Source: Candidatus Sumerlaeia bacterium (GTDB taxonomy: Bacteria; Sumerlaeota; Sumerlaeia; JADFCW01). Taken from it: a stretch of 36,167 bases of DNA. The stretch lies in the NCBI GenBank assembly GCA_026415575.1, contig JAOAGV010000004.1, forward strand, positions 49,933 to 86,099. The letters are read 5' to 3'. Below, piece after piece: positions 32,080 through 36,167 of this stretch. The notes under the pieces are model-generated. The model was not told the DNA's origin and ran no database searches. It worked only from the letters and a program-made list of their open reading frames with translations. Every line of letters begins with the position of its first letter. The first letter of the stretch is position 1. Both the position numbers and the translations under genes were made by a program.

Positions 32080-33894
32080 GTGAACAAAACCTGCAAGCAC
32101 TCCAAAATGCTTCAAAGAGCGCAGAAAAGCGGCGCGCGAGGCATGGCCGCTTTTGTGCTGGCCGCAGGATTTCTGGCTTTTGCACAAATCGCCGCGGCAT
32201 CGGCGCCGGCGCAGGCGATCTCTTGGCAGCCCTTCGAGATCAGCCTGACCGCACGCGGTGACTGTGCGTGGTGGGAGTTCCCTGTGCGCGCCACATTTCA
32301 GCGCCAAGGCAGCAAGGACTCGCTCACGGTCGAAGGCTTCTGGGACGGCGAGCGCCGCTGGGTTGTCCGCGCGGCCCTGCCCCAGCCGGGCCTCTGGATA
32401 TGGCGCACAGAATCGGCCGACGGCGGTCTGGCCGGCCAGACGGGGCAGATCGAAATCGCGCCGCCGTCTCCCGAACAAATCCGGGCCAACTCCAATTTTC
32501 GCGGTCAAATCCGAATCGCTCCCGGTGGGCGCTATTTTGAATATGCCGACGGCACGCCGTTTTTCCTCCTGGCCGATACGCTCTGGGCGGGAAACACCGC
32601 ACGCTGCGGTCTGGCGCCCGACGGCACCGGACCTTTCGCCGACTATTTGGCCGACCGCAAATCCAAGAACTTCACTGCCGTTCTCATGCAGTTGATCCAC
32701 GGCTATGGCGACTATCCCGACGGACAGGCGCACCGCAACGAGGGCGGGTATGCCTTTTTCGACCGCGACCCCGCACGCCTCAACCCCCAGTATTTCCAAA
32801 TGCTCGACCGGCGCATGCGCTACTTGTGGGAGCAAGGATTTGTCGCCGCCACGCCGACAATGTGGTGGGGCAAGACCCAAAAGCCGCTCTTTACGCCCGA
32901 CGACGCCCGTCGCCTCAGCGCCTATTGCGCCGTCCGCTATGGGGCATTCAACACGCTGTGGTGTCTGTCCGGCGAGTATCAATACAACTTCCGCGACAAC
33001 GGCTGGAAGCCCGCCGACATCACCGCAATCGGCATCGAGATGCAACGGCACAATCCCTTCCGGCGCCCGCTTTCGATCCATCCCAGCGGCCAGATCAACA
33101 TGACGCCGCCGCACAACGTCCAGTCGTCGCGCCCCTTTCACGGCGGGCCGTGGATTGACCACCACTGGCTGCAGACCGGCCAGAGCCTCAACCGCATGTT
33201 CAACATCGTGGGGCGCCTTGCGGAAAATCGTGCGCTCGAACCACCCATGCCCGTGTTTTGCTCGGAAGCCTGGTATGAAATCGTGGGTCAGAACGAATCG
33301 GCTTATTATTCGCGCTGGCAGGCGTGGACGGCATTTCTCAATGGCGCGGCCGGCTACGGCTACGGCGCGCAGGGACTGTGGCAATTCTACGATCCGAACG
33401 ATCCGAAGGGCGAGTCGGGAAAAACCACCGATTTCGGGCGCTTCGCGCGCGTAACATGGCAGGAGGCGCTTCGGCTGCCCGGCTCAGCCTGCGTCGGCCA
33501 CACGCGAACGCTTCTGACCTCGCTCGAGTGGCACCGCCTTGAGCCGCGGCGCGACGCCCTCGAAGTGGACGGCAAGCCGAATCCGCTGCCGACCGCGACC
33601 GACCTTACCCCGCCGCACGCCGCCGTCATTGCAGGCAGGACATGGGTGATTTACCTGCCGCGCGGAAATGCCAACCGCTCGATTGCACTGCGCGAAGGGC
33701 CGGCGGGGCCGATGACCGCCCGATGGTTTGATCCGCGCAGCGGCCAGTACGCCGGCGAGGCCATTGGGGTCGCGGCCAACGCCGGGGCCCAGCCGGCGCG
33801 CCCCGATCCCGCCGGCGAGGACTGGGTGCTGGTCTTGACGCCCGAATCCAAAAAGATGCGCAAGGCAGACGGAATTCGGCGTGGCCAACCATAG
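32080..33894 (+). CDS. Secreted glycoside hydrolase, DUF5060 plus DUF4038 barrel plus C-terminal beta domain
   Basis: 604 residues from the GTG at 32080 (the ATG at 32074 would overlap the Shine-Dalgarno sequence). A long basic n-region precedes a signal peptide hydrophobic core (about 20-40). Residues about 45-128 are DUF5060 (PFEISLTARGDC, WWEFPVRATFQ). From about 148 the DUF4038 barrel begins (FEYADGTPFFLLADTLWAG). The candidate catalytic acids are Glu299 in CLSGEYQYN and Glu396 in PVFCSEAWYE. The last 90 residues form a beta domain (RWFDPRSGQYAGE, DWVLVLTPE), as in putative collagen-binding-type tails of this family. It differs from the 8393 enzyme in having Gly rather than Asn before the acid/base Glu. 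It forms a tight operon with the transglutaminase-like gene. The substrate is unknown, plausibly plant or algal glycan side chains. Confidence 0.85.
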   Translation: MNKTCKHSKMLQRAQKSGARGMAAFVLAAGFLAFAQIAAASAPAQAISWQPFEISLTARGDCAWWEFPVRATFQRQGSKDSLTVEGFWDGERRWVVRAALPQPGLWIWRTESADGGLAGQTGQIEIAPPSPEQIRANSNFRGQIRIAPGGRYFEYADGTPFFLLADTLWAGNTARCGLAPDGTGPFADYLADRKSKNFTAVLMQLIHGYGDYPDGQAHRNEGGYAFFDRDPARLNPQYFQMLDRRMRYLWEQGFVAATPTMWWGKTQKPLFTPDDARRLSAYCAVRYGAFNTLWCLSGEYQYNFRDNGWKPADITAIGIEMQRHNPFRRPLSIHPSGQINMTPPHNVQSSRPFHGGPWIDHHWLQTGQSLNRMFNIVGRLAENRALEPPMPVFCSEAWYEIVGQNESAYYSRWQAWTAFLNGAAGYGYGAQGLWQFYDPNDPKGESGKTTDFGRFARVTWQEALRLPGSACVGHTRTLLTSLEWHRLEPRRDALEVDGKPNPLPTATDLTPPHAAVIAGRTWVIYLPRGNANRSIALREGPAGPMTARWFDPRSGQYAGEAIGVAANAGAQPARPDPAGEDWVLVLTPESKKMRKADGIRRGQP

Positions 33895-33938
33895 CCCCAA
33901 AACGATTTCTTCGGGCAACGCAGATTCGAGGTGAAGCC

Positions 33939-34268
33939 ATGGCAGACTACATGCAAGTGACCACTACAACCGAAACCCGCGAGCAGGCCGGACAAATCGC
34001 GCGCGGCGTTGTCGAACGCCGTCTGGCCGCGTGCGCCCAGATTATCGGCCCCATCACGAGCACCTACTGGTGGAAAGGCCGCGTTGAAACGTCGGACGAG
34101 TGGATGGTGGTGATGAAAACCCGCGCCGCTCTCCTGCCGCAACTGCAGGAGGCCATCCGCAGCCTGCACACCTACGAGGTGCCCGAAATTGTCGCTGTTC
34201 CCATCGCCGCCGGCAACCCCGCCTACCTGCAATGGCTGACGGAGGAAACCTCCGCTGGGCTAAGTTAA
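33939..34268 (+). CDS. cutA: Divalent-cation tolerance protein CutA
   Basis: 109 residues, normal for the family; the ATG at 33939 has GAGGTG (33928-33933) 5 nt upstream. Family landmarks are clear: TTTTETREQAGQIARGVVE, LAACAQI, STYWWKGRVE, and HTYEVPEIVAVPI. CutA forms very stable trimers linked to copper tolerance; the biochemical role is unclear in general. It follows the glycosidase by 44 bp on the same strand and precedes the OLD-family gene by 46 bp; the shared direction need not mean shared function. Confidence 0.92.
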   Translation: MADYMQVTTTTETREQAGQIARGVVERRLAACAQIIGPITSTYWWKGRVETSDEWMVVMKTRAALLPQLQEAIRSLHTYEVPEIVAVPIAAGNPAYLQWLTEETSAGLS

Positions 34269-34314
34269 GAATCCGCCTGCCTCGAAAAAGCCAAAAGTGT
34301 GCGAGGATAGAACG

Positions 34315-35983
34315 ATGAAAATTCGCCAGCTACGTATTCACAATTACCGCTCAATTGCTGACCAAACAATCAACTTCGGTGATTACTCGCTACTGATTGG
34401 GCCGAACAATTCCGGCAAGAGCAACGTGCTAGATAGCCTTCGGACACTCTACCAGAAAGACCTGAAATTCGATTCCCAAAAAGACTTTCCAAAGTTCACG
34501 AGAGATGATCAGGAATCTTGGATTGAAATCCTCTACGAATTATCAAACGAGGAAGCTCCAACGCTTCCTGAGAAGTATTTGCTGAAACCGAACCTCTTGC
34601 GAATCCGCGGTTGGTTTTGTCCTGCCGACAAGGCCAAGCAGGGCGTTTTTGCTTATGAGGGCAACTCGCTTTCTCAAACGCCGTTTCATGGCGCAAAAAA
34701 CGTGGGCGAGGGCAAGCTTGGCAACGTGATCTACATTCCCGCAATCAGCCGGTTGGAAGAGCACACCAAACTGACCGGGCCGAGCGCGTTGCGTGACCTG
34801 ATCAACGACATCCTGAAACCAATCGTCAAGTCGAGCAGTGCGTTCAACAACCTGACAAATGCCTTCGCGAAGTTCAGCCAAACGATCAAAGCCGAAGCCA
34901 CGTCCGACAATCGTTCACTTTCCGATTTAGAGGCGCGCATCAATAACGAACTCAAAGATTGGGAGGTCTCCTTTAATTTGGGGATCAACCCGCCACAGGT
35001 TGAGGACATCATCAAGAACCTGATTCGGCACACTCTCACGGACAGCGCCTTGAACGCCGAGATGAACCCGGAAGCTTTTGGACACGGGTTGCAGCGGCAT
35101 CTTATTTTCACGCTGATCCGAATTCCCGCGGGCTATGCCGCCCCGAAGCCGGAGCCGAAGAAAAAGGAATTCTCGCCGGAGATGGAGTTGTTGCTATTCG
35201 AAGAGCCGGAAGCTTTCCTGCACCCGCCGCAACAAGACGTCCTCGACACCAGTTTGCGCCAACTCGCAGGCCAACCGAGTCGCCAAGTCATCGCGGCGTC
35301 GCACTCACCGCAGTTTGTCAGCTACAACACAGATGATCTTGCCGATTTAGTTCGTGTCCGCCGTGTTGACGGCAAGACCGAAATCGCCCAAATCGGCAGA
35401 GAGCGGCTGAAGGAAATCTTCGAAGATAACCAGCAACTCGCACAGATTCTGGGCCAAGACGCTTCCCAGCCGGAACTTGAAGCAGTGCGGCACTTCCTGT
35501 GGCTGAATCCGGAACGAAGCAGCCTGTTTTTCGCAAATGCGGTCTTGATCGTCGAGGGGATTTCGGAGCAAGTGTTGATCAATTACCTGCTGAAGACAGG
35601 CCAGCTTGTTGCCAATAGCAAAGGCGTTTTCGTCCTCGAAACACTCGGCAAATACAATATTCACCGGTTCATGAACCTGTTGGGCGAGTTGAGAATTGAT
35701 CATGCTGTGCTTTATGACATGGATGCAAACAAGACCGGCAACGAAAAGACCAAGCAAGAAAGCATCAACAAGCTAATTGAAGATTCCAAGAATGGTTTCA
35801 CGAAAGCTGTTAGGTACGCTGCGCAGCAGCTTGGAGGACTTCCTTGGAATTCAAACTGCCACTGACCGCTGGAAGAAGGCGGCCCAAGTTTTGTTGGCCG
35901 TTCACCAAGGCAAGGTTGACGTTGGCAAACTCAACGACTTCAAGCACAAGGTATCAGAACTTTTGAAATCCTTGGCTGGTTAA
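34315..35983 (+). pseudogene. OLD-family ATPase/TOPRIM nuclease, frameshifted near the 3' end
   Basis: From the ATG at 34315 (GAGGA 7 nt upstream; a GTG at 34297 is less likely) frame 1 runs 516 codons to a stop at 35863-35865. Landmarks: Walker A GPNNSGKS (29-36), a GHGLQRH signature (256-262), Walker B with EEPEA (296-300), the His-switch ASH (330), then a TOPRIM domain with LIVEG (Glu414) and DMD (468-470). The family C terminus then continues one frame on: LEDFLGI, DRWKKAAQVLL and KHKVSELLKSL lie in frame 2, which is open from 35777 to 35983. One extra base, probably near 35815-35835, separates the two. Joined, the product would be about 555 residues, close to single-gene OLD/GajA-type nucleases. 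Its base composition is visibly lower in GC than the neighbours. Related proteins act in phage defence; the break may be real or an assembly error. Confidence 0.8.
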
Positions 35984-36040
35984 CTCACCCTTACATGTTC
36001 TATCATATCCCTTGGTATCCATACCCAGCGTCACTTATTG

Positions 36041-36084
36041 GGCTCGCTGGTGTTTGGCCTGTTGGGGTTAACACAGGGCGAGCC
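36041..36084. other. Hairpin after the OLD-family gene
   Basis: GGCTCGC (36041-36047) pairs with GCGAGCC (36078-36084), extended by GTGTT/AACAC inside, around a loop of about 15 nt. The CGCTGG in its left arm (36045-36050) can pair instead with CCAGCG (36025-36030), giving two exclusive folds. No T tract follows, so it is not an ordinary terminator. Confidence 0.4.
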
Positions 36085-36107
36085 GGCATAAGCGCTAAGA
36101 TAAGTGC

Positions 36108-36136
36108 TTGACAAGTCATCGGTTCTTCGTGATACG
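36108..36136 (+). promoter_or_regulatory. Promoter-like site facing the right edge
   Basis: TTGACA (36108-36113) is a perfect -35 sequence; GATACG (36131-36136) lies at 17-nt spacing and matches -10 only in part. An imperfect inverted repeat AAGCGCT/AGTGCTT ends on the -35 element and could be an operator. The gene it would drive lies outside the window. Confidence 0.4.
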
Positions 36137-36167
36137 CTCGTGCGGGAAGGTTGTCGAAAAACGCGCA

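Noticed and set aside
35976-36072. Possible integron attC-like site (two GTTAAC sequences, foldable DNA)
   Set aside because: The R' and R'' core patterns do not match and no integrase or cassette array is visible.

Overview
The window is a GC-rich (roughly 60 percent by eye) piece of a Gram-negative bacterial chromosome whose gene content is dominated by exported proteins. The mix includes PQQ-like propellers, LamG, DUF1080, Tat-exported Gfo/Idh/MocA oxidoreductases, DUF5060/DUF4038 glycosidases, an M6 protease with CARDB-like modules, HEAT repeats and an RND pump. It resembles uncultured polysaccharide degraders of Planctomycetota, Sumerlaeota, Hydrogenedentota or Lentisphaerota type. This lineage guess is inference; no marker gene is present. 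I found no rRNA, tRNA, CRISPR array, insertion sequence or phage gene.

Layout. Bases 1-2900 hold the C-terminal part of a PQQ-like propeller protein and a secreted LamG protein. Bases 3007-5246 (minus) hold a translationally coupled pair of 373-residue membrane-anchored SGNH proteins; one has its catalytic residues and its partner has lost Ser and His. Divergent from them, 5640-10030 carries a secreted IPT/propeller protein and a DUF5060/DUF4038 glycosidase. Bases 10461-15639 form a carbohydrate block: a Tat-exported Gfo/Idh/MocA enzyme, a terminator, a DUF1080 protein, a bidirectional terminator and, on the other strand, a HEAT-repeat protein and a second Tat-exported Gfo/Idh/MocA enzyme. 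This combination matches the oxidation-elimination route through 3-keto-glycosides. Bases 15931-21152 (minus) hold a radical SAM protein downstream of a large M6 metalloprotease, whose leader can fold strongly. Bases 21556-23678 encode a GT2 glycosyltransferase and an FAD amine-oxidase/UGM-like enzyme, 2 nt apart.

Bases 24022-29311 form an efflux locus: a sigma70-like promoter with an overlapping palindrome, then TetR, adaptor, a possible 38-residue small protein and an RND permease, with no outer-membrane factor. Bases 29532-33894 form a tight two-gene operon of a secreted transglutaminase-like protein with a discoidin-like tail and a second DUF5060/DUF4038 glycosidase, followed by cutA. The right end (34315-35983) is a lower-GC OLD-family ATPase/TOPRIM nuclease gene broken by a frameshift near its 3' end, followed by hairpins and a promoter-like site facing out of the window.

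Working together, most genes appear to serve extracellular or periplasmic breakdown of plant- or algal-type glycans and glycoproteins, with a regulated pump beside them and one likely acquired defence-type gene at the edge. Short repeats (21441-21481 with 29378-29418, and the palindromes at 23787-23857) lie in intergenic DNA.
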